A stretch of 40,197 nt of DNA, from contig JAHDFX010000022.1 of NCBI GenBank assembly GCA_020627965.1, positions 1 to 40,197 of the forward strand, in the 5' to 3' direction. The notes beneath the pieces were generated by a model that worked only from the letters and a program-made list of their open reading frames with translations, was not told where the DNA came from and searched no databases. Shown here one piece after another: positions 1 to 8,244 of the stretch; position 1 is the stretch's first letter, and each line of letters begins with the position of its first letter. A program made the position numbers and the translations under genes. This stretch comes from Saprospiraceae bacterium. GTDB lineage: Bacteria > Bacteroidota > Bacteroidia > Chitinophagales > Saprospiraceae.

Positions 1-74
1 AAATGACATTAGGTCTTAAACGAATGCGGAGCATTCTCAATATCAATACGGAGTTTACTGAACAAGCCAATTAA
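1..74 (+). CDS. Probable 3' end of a gene entering from the left edge (partial)
   Basis: One plus-strand frame is open from the left edge to a TAA at 72-74 and ends in the residues EFTEQAN. Its stop overlaps the stop of the convergent minus-strand gene (TTA at 71-73), which is a common tail-to-tail arrangement. About 24 codons are too few to recognise a family. It could also be non-coding sequence that happens to be open. Confidence 0.35.
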   Translation, partial: MTLGLKRMRSILNINTEFTEQAN

Positions 75-625
75 TGCTCATGTCCTTCGTGCATACTTAG
101 CTCCAGAGCAATCTTAAATTCCCAGGCTCTTTGCTCATCATATTCATTGCTATAATTTGTGGAGACATCGTACTGAACCTGATCGGTTTCCCAGCCAGTT
201 AAGAGATTATCGACAAATTCATTGAAACGCTTTTCTTCACCACAAAAAAATTCTTCGTGACTTAAAGCTTCCATGACTTTACGGGCATATAATTCCGTTA
301 TGTCAAAATGAACCTGCTCGTGTTTGAGGTGATGTGCTGTCTTTGCTTCCTCTTTTACCCAAGACTCTCTTTTATCAAAATAAGCTTTTACATCATATTT
401 TAATATACCATCATGGCACTCAGTATGATGCATAATGCCGGAAGCAGTCAGGGCTACAATATGCGGATTACCATAATCTGGTTGACCTTTAAAATCGGAT
501 AATGTGAGTTGGTCATTTTCATTCCAAATAATCAATTCCTCAGCATGATAGGCAGAATTGGTGAAAGTAAAAACAGCTAGAATAGCTATTAGACAACAGA
601 TAATTTGAACCTTTATATTTCTCAT
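71..625 (-). CDS. Secreted DUF922-like putative zinc metalloprotease
   Basis: Predicted exported protein of 184 residues. I take the ATG at 625 because it places a basic start (MRNIK) directly before a hydrophobic signal segment (about residues 7-25); the frame can be extended to 676 but that adds a non-signal leader. An HExxH motif (HEQVH, residues 102-106, within KHEQVHFDITELYARKV) matches the putative zinc site of the DUF922 family of secreted Zn-dependent proteases. The C-terminus is His-rich (MHEGHEH). The family assignment rests on this motif region; substrate and role are unknown. The next gene on the same strand (ATL) lies upstream, about 190 bp away, so the two may or may not be cotranscribed. 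A hairpin sits just upstream of the start codon. Confidence 0.7.
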   Translation of the reverse strand: MRNIKVQIICCLIAILAVFTFTNSAYHAEELIIWNENDQLTLSDFKGQPDYGNPHIVALTASGIMHHTECHDGILKYDVKAYFDKRESWVKEEAKTAHHLKHEQVHFDITELYARKVMEALSHEEFFCGEEKRFNEFVDNLLTGWETDQVQYDVSTNYSNEYDEQRAWEFKIALELSMHEGHEH

Positions 626-637
626 ATCGCTCTTTTT

Positions 638-665
638 TTGCACGGCGAGAAAATTCTCGGTGCAA
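638..665 (-). promoter_or_regulatory. Hairpin in the 5' leader of the DUF922-like gene
   Basis: Arms TTGCAC+CGAGAA and TTCTCG+GTGCAA pair over 12 bp, with a 2-nt bulge (gg) and a 2-nt loop. On the minus strand the hairpin ends about 12 nt before the ATG at 625, with an A-rich stretch (AAAAAAAGAG) between them. It lacks a downstream U-tract in the gene's direction, so it is not a terminator for that transcript. It may affect translation or mRNA stability; this is inference. Confidence 0.4.
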
Positions 666-817
666 TGAGTAAACAAACAGCTCCTTACTTGGGAACTACA
701 AAGCTGTTTTGCGATTCATTTGGGTATGGGCGGTTTTAGTAAAATAATATGCCGCCGGGGTATTTGTTTAAACGAGCGATTGTTTTTCTTGTTGCGTTTT
801 GTCCAATTATTGTTTTG

Positions 818-1141
818 TTAAAAGTCGGGGCGCCATAGCAATGCGTCAAAATCTTTCACTTGATTATTTTCTACGACAATTCCCTCACTTTCTAATAATT
901 CCTGCATGAGGGTGGGCGTTGAGAAATGAACCCTTCCACTGAGTTCCCCCTTTCTATTCACGACTCTGTGCGCAGGCACCGAAGGTTCTTCTCCAAAAGA
1001 CTGATTCAGTGCCCAACCCACCATTCGAGCAGAGCCTAAAGCCAGGGCATTGGCTATGATACCATATGTACTTACGCGTCCATGCGGTATAATTCTTACC
1101 AGATCATAAACGTCATTGTAATAACTATTCTTTGACTTCAT
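818..1141 (-). CDS. Alkyltransferase-like (ATL) protein, MGMT fold without the acceptor cysteine
   Basis: This 107-residue protein matches the C-terminal DNA-binding domain of O6-alkylguanine-DNA alkyltransferases: VYDLVRIIPHGRVSTYG at the start, then the helix region with GSARMVGWALNQ, then PAHRVVNRKGELSG. In MGMT the last motif is PCHR and the Cys accepts the alkyl group. Here residue 57 is Ala, so methyl transfer is not possible. The length and the substitution fit ATL proteins (E. coli YbaZ, S. pombe Atl1), which bind O6-alkylguanine and hand the lesion to nucleotide-excision repair. Known ATLs often have Trp at this position; Ala is a less common variant. It starts with ATG and is divergent from the TolC gene. 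Confidence 0.85.
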   Translation of the reverse strand: MKSKNSYYNDVYDLVRIIPHGRVSTYGIIANALALGSARMVGWALNQSFGEEPSVPAHRVVNRKGELSGRVHFSTPTLMQELLESEGIVVENNQVKDFDALLWRPDF

Positions 1142-1257
1142 TGTTAGTTAGTTCTTTCAAAAAGTAAACTTAATCCATAATTAATCACCATTGATATAAA
1201 TAATTATAAAATTAAACGGGCAAGTAATAGTATTGCATTGTCTAAAATTACTTCATA

Positions 1258-2691
1258 ATGATAAAGAAATTAACTGGGCTGATAATTTTATGCCTAATAA
1301 GCTTTCAAATTCAGGCACAAGATACCTGGAATTTGGCACGCTGCATAGAATATGCCCGAGAGAACAATCTACTTTTGCGTCAAACCCAACTTGGTATAAA
1401 TCAGGCGGAATTGACAGAAAAACAAAATAAATTATCCAGAATGCCTGCTTTATCGGGCAGTGCTTCTCATGCGTATAATTTTGGTCGCTCTATTGATCCT
1501 ACTTCTAATAGTTTTGAGTCGAGAACCATCCAGTCCAATAATTTCTCGTTGAACAGTAATGGTTTGATCTATGGAGGCGGACAGATTCGTCATAGCATTA
1601 CACAAAGCGCTTTTGATGCTCAGGCGGCTCAGGCTGATGTAGATCGGGTTAATAATGATATGGGGCTGACCATTGCACAGGCTTATTTACAAATATTATT
1701 ATCGGAAGATCAACTAAACATTGCTAAAAACAGGCTCAAACAAAGTCAGGATCAGCTCGACAGAACACAAAAACTGGTTAATGCTGGTTCTGTAGCAAGA
1801 GTAACCCTGCTTGACCTGGAAGCTCAAGTTGCAACAGATGAACAAAGTATTGTAGCAACAGAAAATGGATTGGTCTTAGCTTTACTAAATTTGAAAACAC
1901 AGCTAAATCTGGACCCCGACTATGCGATGACAGTGGTAAGGCCGGATCTTGATATACCGGAAAATTCTAACCTCAGCACGATGACAGTAGATATGCTGTA
2001 TCAGGAAGCTGTAAAAAATCAACCACAAATTCTTGCCAGCGAATACCGCCAGAAAAGCGCTGAGACAGGCATAGCCGTTGCAAAAGCAACTTTACAGCCT
2101 TCCCTGAGTTATTTCGGTAACCTTTCTACCAACTATTCTAATCTAGCTAAACGTACAACAGATGAAGTTGTTATTGCAGAACAGGATTTTGGCGACTTAG
2201 AAGTGCCGGGTGTGGGGACTGTTCCTTTACTGGTCAGTTCAGAGATACCAGTATTAGAAAATACGCCATTTGTGAATCAGCTTGGAGATAATTTCAGTCA
2301 GGCACTCGGATTGAGCTTGAATGTACCTATTTACAATAGAGGGCAAAACAAGATCAATGTAGAACGTGCTGAATTAGCTGTTGTTACTGCTGAATTGAAT
2401 ACAGAACAACTCAAGCAAACACTCAAAGCAGATCTTCAACGTGCGCTGACCGATGCACGTGCAGCACTAAAACAATACAATGCCGCCGAAAAAACGCTTA
2501 AAGCCAGAGAGGTAGCTTTTGTCAGTTCAGAGAAACGGTTTGATCTGGGAGCTATTAATACATTTGAATATGTTATTGCCAAAGATGCATTAGAGCTTGC
2601 AAAGGTTAATGTGCTTAGCGCAAAATATGACTATGTATTTAAACTAAAAGTACTGGATTATTATTTAGGAAAGGAAATTACATTAAAATAA
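1258..2691 (+). CDS. TolC-family outer-membrane efflux protein
   Basis: A 477-residue protein with an N-terminal signal peptide (MIKKLTGLIILCLISFQIQAQ) followed by the typical outer-membrane efflux protein layout: two internally similar halves rich in Ala, Gln and Leu that form long alpha-helices (for example GLTIAQAYLQILLSEDQLNIAKNRL near residues 135-160, and the second-half helices near 390-470). It should form a trimeric outer-membrane channel with a periplasmic tunnel. The HlyD-type adaptor gene follows after 5 nt, so the two are almost surely cotranscribed. The transported substrate is not visible. The ATG at 1258 gives the cleanest signal peptide. Confidence 0.88.
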   Translation: MIKKLTGLIILCLISFQIQAQDTWNLARCIEYARENNLLLRQTQLGINQAELTEKQNKLSRMPALSGSASHAYNFGRSIDPTSNSFESRTIQSNNFSLNSNGLIYGGGQIRHSITQSAFDAQAAQADVDRVNNDMGLTIAQAYLQILLSEDQLNIAKNRLKQSQDQLDRTQKLVNAGSVARVTLLDLEAQVATDEQSIVATENGLVLALLNLKTQLNLDPDYAMTVVRPDLDIPENSNLSTMTVDMLYQEAVKNQPQILASEYRQKSAETGIAVAKATLQPSLSYFGNLSTNYSNLAKRTTDEVVIAEQDFGDLEVPGVGTVPLLVSSEIPVLENTPFVNQLGDNFSQALGLSLNVPIYNRGQNKINVERAELAVVTAELNTEQLKQTLKADLQRALTDARAALKQYNAAEKTLKAREVAFVSSEKRFDLGAINTFEYVIAKDALELAKVNVLSAKYDYVFKLKVLDYYLGKEITLK

Positions 2692-2696
2692 GTATC

Positions 2697-4109
2697 ATGA
2701 CACGCAGAAGACGAAGAAATAACAGTTGGTGGATCATTCTACTGTTGGTTGCCGTAGTTGGTTTACTTGCCGCTGCTATATGGAAAGGCAGGTTTACAGA
2801 AGATAAAGGAGTTAAAGTAACTGCCGAAGAAGTCAGCAAACGTACGATTACAGAAATTGTCTCCGCCAGTGGAAAAATATATCCTGAAACTGAAGTCAAG
2901 ATAAGTTCAGATGTTTCTGGAGAGATCATAGAGTTGTATGTTCAGGAAGGCGATACCGTAAAAGGCGGGCAATTATTGGCAAAAGTCACTCCAGATGAAT
3001 ACGAATCGGTTGTGGAAAGAACAGTAGCTGCTGCAAAATCTACTGAAGCCAATTTAGCCAATACCCGTTCGCAGATCAATCAACTGGAAGCGGCTAAGAA
3101 ACAAGCGATTGCTCAGAAAGAGCAAATTTTGGCACAAATAGAGAACAGCCGTTCTATACATTCCAGAAATGAAACATTGCATAAAGAGGGGGTAATTTCT
3201 GATGCAGAACTAGAAGCTTCTTTGTCGGCACTAAAATCGCTGGAAGCTAACCTGGCTTCGGCTGATGCCGCTATTGAGTCGGCTGATGCCAATATTGCTT
3301 CATCCAATGAAACGATACGAGCCGCCGAATATAATGTGCAAAGTGCCAACGCAACAGTTCGGGAAGCGAAAGAAAACCTAAGAAAAACCAAAATATACGC
3401 ACCAAGCTCAGGCGTTATTTCTCAGCTTAATGTAGAAAAAGGTGAACGTGTAGTCGGTACACTACAAATGGCTGGTACAGAGATTCTGCGTATTGCCAAT
3501 ATGGATATGATGGAAGTGCAGGTAGATGTAAGTGAAAACGATGTACTACGCGTAACGGTAGGCGATACAGCCGATATAGAAGTTGATGCTTATCTGGATA
3601 GAGAGTTTATTGGCGTCGTTACCGAAATAGCGAACTCTGCAACTACAGTGGGCGGACTATCGCTAAGCAATGATGATGTGACAAATTTCAGGGTAAATAT
3701 TAGATTGTTGCCAACCTCGTATAAAGACCTCAAAAAACGTGGTCGACATGCTTTTCGTCCAGGTATGTCTGCTTCAGTAGAGATTAGAACAACCAGAGCA
3801 GAGAATGTAATGAGCGTTCCCCTTCTGGCAGTAACTACTCGTGAAGATGATGACGAACTGGCCGGTGATGATGCTGATTTAATGGAAGTCGTTTTTGTTA
3901 ATGGTGCCGATACGGTTGAAATGCGTAAAATTACGACAGGAATACAGGACGATACCTACATAGAGATATTAAGTGGATTGGAAGCAGGTGAGAAAATTGT
4001 TACTGGGCCTTATTCTGCTGTATCATCAGACTTGGAAAAAGGAGACAAAATAGAAGTCGTAGATAAAGAAGAACTACGGAAAGGTAGTAAAAAAGGAAAA
4101 AGAGGTTAA
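2697..4109 (+). CDS. HlyD/MacA-type periplasmic adaptor of an efflux system
   Basis: A 470-residue membrane-fusion protein. It has a very basic N-terminus (MTRRRRRN), one membrane anchor (about residues 12-28), a first half-lipoyl motif (SGKIYPETEVKISSDVSGEI then VQEGDTVKGGQLLAKV), an Ala/Gln/Glu-rich alpha-hairpin (about 100-230), the second lipoyl half (KIYAPSSGVISQLNVEKGERV) and beta-barrel/membrane-proximal domains ending in a basic tail (GSKKGKRG). The order matches MacA-like adaptors that link an ABC transporter to TolC. No ATP-binding or permease gene follows: a strong terminator lies 40 nt downstream and the next gene is rtcB, so the inner-membrane pump must be encoded elsewhere. It is cotranscribed with the TolC gene (5-nt gap). 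Confidence 0.87.
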   Translation: MTRRRRRNNSWWIILLLVAVVGLLAAAIWKGRFTEDKGVKVTAEEVSKRTITEIVSASGKIYPETEVKISSDVSGEIIELYVQEGDTVKGGQLLAKVTPDEYESVVERTVAAAKSTEANLANTRSQINQLEAAKKQAIAQKEQILAQIENSRSIHSRNETLHKEGVISDAELEASLSALKSLEANLASADAAIESADANIASSNETIRAAEYNVQSANATVREAKENLRKTKIYAPSSGVISQLNVEKGERVVGTLQMAGTEILRIANMDMMEVQVDVSENDVLRVTVGDTADIEVDAYLDREFIGVVTEIANSATTVGGLSLSNDDVTNFRVNIRLLPTSYKDLKKRGRHAFRPGMSASVEIRTTRAENVMSVPLLAVTTREDDDELAGDDADLMEVVFVNGADTVEMRKITTGIQDDTYIEILSGLEAGEKIVTGPYSAVSSDLEKGDKIEVVDKEELRKGSKKGKRG

Positions 4110-4148
4110 TTAAAGAGCTTCATAATATTAGCCAGCAGAAAGATGAGT

Positions 4149-4190
4149 CATCCCGAATTTTTATCATGAAAATTCGGGATGTTTATTTTT
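4149..4190 (+). terminator. Rho-independent terminator after the efflux pair
   Basis: A perfect 13-bp stem (CATCCCGAATTTT at 4149-4161 and its complement at 4169-4181) with a 7-nt loop, followed by TTTATTTTT. It lies 40 nt after the adaptor stop codon. Confidence 0.85.
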
Positions 4191-4415
4191 ACCCGTTGAA
4201 CTTTTTTTTTCAAGAAAACGTATTTAATCCCGAAAGCTATAAATTTCTTAACAAAAGATTTTGTCAATTATGCTTGCCCTATTCACATATGCTATTGTAA
4301 AATGATTCATCGCTCCGATGAACAGATAGTGTATTTCCTCACAGTTCAATAATTTATTTTCCAATTACTTAAAAGCTTATTCGACGTCTGACGATCGAGG
4401 GCTAATACTATTATA
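4191..4415. other. Intergenic leader upstream of rtcB
   Basis: The gene-free stretch 4110-4415 holds the terminator of the efflux operon and then about 225 bp of AT-rich DNA before rtcB. The only structure I see in the second part is a 7-bp inverted repeat, TTCATCG-CTC-CGATGAA (4306-4322), which could be an operator or a small hairpin. I find no GG-N10-GC sigma54 promoter here, although rtcB is sigma54/RtcR-controlled in some proteobacteria. I see no tRNA-like or riboswitch-like structure. Confidence 0.4.
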
Positions 4416-5840
4416 ATGGCAAAATTAAAAATACGAGGCAAAGACCTCGAGAAGATAGGTTACCCACGTGGTAGCAAGGTGGCAAGTCTTGCCATCAATG
4501 TAATGATGAGACATTACAAGAAAAACAATAAGGGTTTTGTGTTGAATTTGCTGGAACAAATTGCTCAAAAGCCTGAAAATTATAAAGACGACGAAATATT
4601 AAATCAAATTGCAGTAGAATTTTTAGAACCTGAAGCACCTATTATAGAACCACTGAATAATGGTGAAGAAATTCCTTTGATACATCCCAGTCAAATACAG
4701 GAATACAAAATATATGGCGGCAAAAATATTGAGCAAACCGCACGTCAGCAAATGGACGTTGCCATGCGGTTGCCGATCGTTGCTGGTGGGGCTTTGATGC
4801 CTGATGCTCATACTGGTTTTGGTTTGCCTATAGGCGGAGTATTGGCGACTAATAATGCAGTTATTCCTTATGGAGTAGGGATGGATATTGGTTGTAGAAT
4901 GTGTTTGAGCATTTATAATATGCCGCCCAAATATTTGCAGCAAAATTCACATCAACTGAAAAAAGACCTGAAAGACCAAACACGTTTTGGAAGTCGATCT
5001 TTTGACAAACCGAATCAGGCAAAAATTCTGGATAGGCCGGAGTTCAAAGAACTGGAAGTAGTCAGAAAACTCAAGGATAAAGCCTGGAGGCAGTTTGGCA
5101 GTTCTGGTTCTGGAAATCACTTTGTAGAATTTGGTATAGTTGAAATTACTGAGCCAGACAATGAATTGGGCTTGGCACCGAAGGAGTATTTAGCTGTTTT
5201 ATCACATTCTGGTTCACGGGGTTTGGGAGCAAATATAGCTCAAACCTATACCCGTATAGCAAAAGAGCTTTGCAGACTACCCAAAGCAGCACAACATCTT
5301 GCATGGTTAAGCCTCGATAGCGAAGCTGGTCAGGAGTATTGGATAGCTATGAATCTGGCTGGCGATTATGCTTCAGAATGTCATCACGATATTCATAGAA
5401 GGCTATCTGCAAAACTAGGAGAAAAGCCTATTGCTGTTGTAGAAAACCATCATAATTTTGCCTGGAAGGAACAATTCAATGGCAAAGAGGTCATTGTGCA
5501 CCGTAAAGGCGCAACACCTGCTGGCAAGGGTGTTTTGGGTGTCATTCCGGGTTCTATGACGGCTCCGGGTTTTATTGTTCGGGGAAAAGGCAGTCCATTG
5601 TCTATCAACTCAGCGTCTCATGGCGCAGGTCGTCAAATGTCAAGAGGAAAAGCTAAAGTTTCTTTTACGAATAAATTTATGCGTCAGTATCTTCGTAAAG
5701 CAGGTATAGAATTGATTGGTGGAGGTTTGGATGAAATTCCTATGGCATACAAGAACATTCATCAGGTTATGGCAGCTCAGGTGGAATTGGTAGATGTATT
5801 GGGTAAGTTCCACCCTAAGATCGTACGGATGGATAGGTGA
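4416..5840 (+). CDS. rtcB: RtcB-family RNA-splicing/repair ligase
   Basis: A 474-residue RtcB protein, which joins 2',3'-cyclic phosphate (3'-phosphate) and 5'-OH RNA ends using GTP and Mn2+. Visible family motifs in order: DAHTGFGLPIGGVLAT (from residue 130), GVGMDIGCRM with the metal-binding Cys160, GSSGSGNHFVEFG, LSHSGSRGLG, VENHHNFAW, a Gly-rich VHRKGATPAGKGVLGVIPGS, SASHGAGRQMSR where His402 is the residue expected to be guanylylated, and the C-terminal GGGLDEIPMAYKNI. The length is closer to the archaeal/Thermus form (about 480) than to E. coli RtcB (408). It appears monocistronic: a terminator lies on each side and no rtcA, rtcR or archease gene is adjacent. A role in RNA repair under stress is inferred from the family. 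Confidence 0.95.
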   Translation: MAKLKIRGKDLEKIGYPRGSKVASLAINVMMRHYKKNNKGFVLNLLEQIAQKPENYKDDEILNQIAVEFLEPEAPIIEPLNNGEEIPLIHPSQIQEYKIYGGKNIEQTARQQMDVAMRLPIVAGGALMPDAHTGFGLPIGGVLATNNAVIPYGVGMDIGCRMCLSIYNMPPKYLQQNSHQLKKDLKDQTRFGSRSFDKPNQAKILDRPEFKELEVVRKLKDKAWRQFGSSGSGNHFVEFGIVEITEPDNELGLAPKEYLAVLSHSGSRGLGANIAQTYTRIAKELCRLPKAAQHLAWLSLDSEAGQEYWIAMNLAGDYASECHHDIHRRLSAKLGEKPIAVVENHHNFAWKEQFNGKEVIVHRKGATPAGKGVLGVIPGSMTAPGFIVRGKGSPLSINSASHGAGRQMSRGKAKVSFTNKFMRQYLRKAGIELIGGGLDEIPMAYKNIHQVMAAQVELVDVLGKFHPKIVRMDR

Positions 5841-5853
5841 TTAGTGATGAGAA

Positions 5854-5911
5854 GTGAGTGGTTGAGTAGTTTATTTGATAACTATTCAACCACTCACTCT
5901 CCAGTTTTTTT
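5854..5911. terminator. Bidirectional terminator between rtcB and the PpiD-like gene
   Basis: An 18-bp stem with one G/A imperfection (5854-5871 against 5880-5897), an 8-nt loop, and a run of seven T at 5905-5911. It sits between two convergent genes and can serve both. Confidence 0.8.
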
Positions 5912-5912
5912 A

Positions 5913-8012
5913 CTAGTAAAAGAAGTGTCTTGTATCTTTCACATCACTGGCATCTTTCAGTGATTTCATTAATTGTCCGCTCTGAATCATTTTTTGTCTT
6001 ACCTGGCGGTCAACGCCTGTTTGTACAGCAGAAATATCGCTGGCAGGATTACTGGCTTTGTTGTGCATTTGTACGATGTATACACCACCATTTCCAACAA
6101 TAGGCTTGGAAGTCTGGTTAGCTCCCATGTTGCGAAGTGCAGCAGTTACTTTAGGTTCATTAAAAATACCTGTTGCAAAATTGACGCTAAGAGAATCTCT
6201 TGTCGTAGCTCCGCTATATTGAGTAGCAATAGCTGCTAAATCATTACCACTGACTTTAGAAGCCAAAACCTCTCCTTTCTTATTATTTAGAACAGCTTGA
6301 GAAATTTGGTCGCGAACAGCTTCTACTGTTGGCAATCCAGGAGGATTGATTGTGCTCAGTGCTGCGACAACATATGCCTTGTCGTATATTTCTTCTCCTT
6401 CTTCTGTGTAAGTATAGATGTCAGGAGATACACTGCCTGGTTTTGCTTCATAAGCAAATTTGACCATTTTCCGGGTGTCATCGCTCGATTCCAGATCACT
6501 GGTTTTATAATCATTTATCTTAAGACCACTGGCAGTTTTTAATTCAAGTCCTTCTTTTAATGCTGACTGACGCATAGTTTCGAGCGTTCTATTGTCACGA
6601 ACAAATTCCAAAGCTCTTGTATAACCTGCTTTTTGTGTAGATTCACTTGGAGCAATATATTCTCCGATTGTTGCAACTCTTACGCCTGTTTTACCAGAAG
6701 ATTTAATCCCGGTTACCTGAACAAGGTGTACGCCAAACTGTGTTTCTACGACATTGTAATCGCCTTTTCTGGCATCATAAAAGATCAAATCTCTGTATTC
6801 TGATACCAAACCAATAGGTCCACTATATCCTAAATCACCACCAGTAGCACGTGTGCCATCCTGTCCAAAATAGAAAGCTAGTGAATCAAAGTTTGCGGTA
6901 CCTCTTACAAGCAATGTTTTCAAACTATCAAGTGTCTTGCGTGCAGCAATACGCCCATTTCCGTCATTAGCATCTACCGTACGCAGTATATGGCGAGATT
7001 TTACAGAATCAGGAACTGTAGTACGATCAACAAGCTTAGTAATTCTGTAATAACCGGCATCATCCAGATAAGGGCCAACAACAGTCCCTGGTGCAGCAGA
7101 GAAAAGGTCGTCTGCAATCTTAGCATCTACTTCATCTTTTGTTACATACCGAGTATCATAAGAACCATAGTTCTTTTGTACGAAACTGGCATTATTTTCT
7201 TCTTGCCCAAATTCTTCTGAAAGTTTTGCCATATTCTTACGAATGTCAGCAGAATCCTTTGAAGTTGCTTTTATATCGAAGGAGACATATTTTACAGTTC
7301 GTGTCTCTTCTTTATTCTCATATTTCCATGCATTGTCTTTCAGGTAAGCATCTAATTCTGCATCAGTAGGAGCAGCAGCACCCGTGATCTCATTAAATGG
7401 AACTTGTACATAACTGACATTAGCCGTCTGTGTCTGGTTGGTTTGTTCTGCTTCTGCCAACCATTTTGGAGTATATAAAGACTGCCCAACCAGGCTGCTG
7501 AATTTAGTCGCTTTTTGTGTATAGATCACCTGATCTTCCATCAAAGCCATTTGTCTTGCAATATTTGGATCTGCGTTTCCATTTCTGAAATCATCATAAA
7601 ATTGCTTCGCCTGCTGTACATCTACCTGACGCGTCTGCGGATTAAAGAATGCCTGCTGAATAACAGGACTCATATTGGTGCCTGACATTAACTCAACAAT
7701 TTCCTCTCCTTTCACATCAAATCCCATTGCATTTGCTTCTGAATTGATGATATGTTCATTCACAAGATCGTTCCATACATTTTCGTTGTTTTCATTGCCA
7801 TCAACACCCGAATTGTTACGAGCACTCAAACGGTTTTGAAAATCTTGGATAGAGATGCTTTTTCCGTTGATCTTACCAACATTGGTGCCACCTCCAAATA
7901 GAGAACTTCCCTGTGGTCCTGACATATCCATTAAAAGGAAACCCAACATCGGTACAGTAATACCGACAATTAGTAGCCAACTTCGTTTACGTATTTCGCC
8001 TAAAAGAGCCAT
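5913..8012 (-). CDS. PpiD/SurA-like membrane-anchored peptidyl-prolyl isomerase
   Basis: A 699-residue periplasmic foldase with one N-terminal membrane anchor (SWLLIVGITVPMLGFLLMDMS, about residues 11-30). A SurA-N-like helical region follows (KINGKSISIQDFQNRLSARN onward), then a parvulin (PpiC) domain at about 335-445 starting VKSRHILRTV and including the Gly-rich GTRATGGDLGYSG and FGVHLVQVTG motifs. A second, degenerate parvulin-like region follows (about 480-680). The topology and length match Bacteroidota PpiD-like proteins, which assist folding of exported and outer-membrane proteins. Catalytic activity of individual domains cannot be judged from sequence alone. A clear ATG at 8012 gives MALLGEIRKR. 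It is probably transcribed alone; the TDO-like gene ends about 230 bp upstream on the same strand. Confidence 0.9.
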   Translation of the reverse strand: MALLGEIRKRSWLLIVGITVPMLGFLLMDMSGPQGSSLFGGGTNVGKINGKSISIQDFQNRLSARNNSGVDGNENNENVWNDLVNEHIINSEANAMGFDVKGEEIVELMSGTNMSPVIQQAFFNPQTRQVDVQQAKQFYDDFRNGNADPNIARQMALMEDQVIYTQKATKFSSLVGQSLYTPKWLAEAEQTNQTQTANVSYVQVPFNEITGAAAPTDAELDAYLKDNAWKYENKEETRTVKYVSFDIKATSKDSADIRKNMAKLSEEFGQEENNASFVQKNYGSYDTRYVTKDEVDAKIADDLFSAAPGTVVGPYLDDAGYYRITKLVDRTTVPDSVKSRHILRTVDANDGNGRIAARKTLDSLKTLLVRGTANFDSLAFYFGQDGTRATGGDLGYSGPIGLVSEYRDLIFYDARKGDYNVVETQFGVHLVQVTGIKSSGKTGVRVATIGEYIAPSESTQKAGYTRALEFVRDNRTLETMRQSALKEGLELKTASGLKINDYKTSDLESSDDTRKMVKFAYEAKPGSVSPDIYTYTEEGEEIYDKAYVVAALSTINPPGLPTVEAVRDQISQAVLNNKKGEVLASKVSGNDLAAIATQYSGATTRDSLSVNFATGIFNEPKVTAALRNMGANQTSKPIVGNGGVYIVQMHNKASNPASDISAVQTGVDRQVRQKMIQSGQLMKSLKDASDVKDTRHFFY

Positions 8013-8244
8013 TATTTATTTTTATTTTGGATTGAAAACGGTTTTTTATAATGTTTCAAATAAAACCGCCCCGCTTTGCCTAAGAAGACAAGTATTGTTA
8101 AATAATTGGTTTTCAATGAAATGAGCTTAGCCGATTATCCATTTTGTAAACAAAAGGGGATAGTCTGGCAAAATTCTTTGCAAAGAAAGCGGATTAAGGC
8201 CGAAAAACAAAATTTTAAGCCTATTATGAAAAGGCTGAAATTCC

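Noticed and set aside
1233-1430. Plus-strand open frame of 65 codons overlapping the TolC start
   Set aside because: It lies out of frame inside the TolC signal-peptide region and shows no own motif.
4306-4322. Possible fluoride or other riboswitch, or an RtcR-type sigma54 promoter upstream of rtcB
   Set aside because: Only a 7-bp inverted repeat is visible; there is no GG-N10-GC element and no recognisable riboswitch core.
8166-8182. Sigma54-like sequence TGGCAAAATTCTTTGCA on the plus strand
   Set aside because: GG and GC are separated by 11 nt instead of 10, and no plus-strand gene follows; the downstream DNA is the 3' end of the minus-strand dioxygenase gene.
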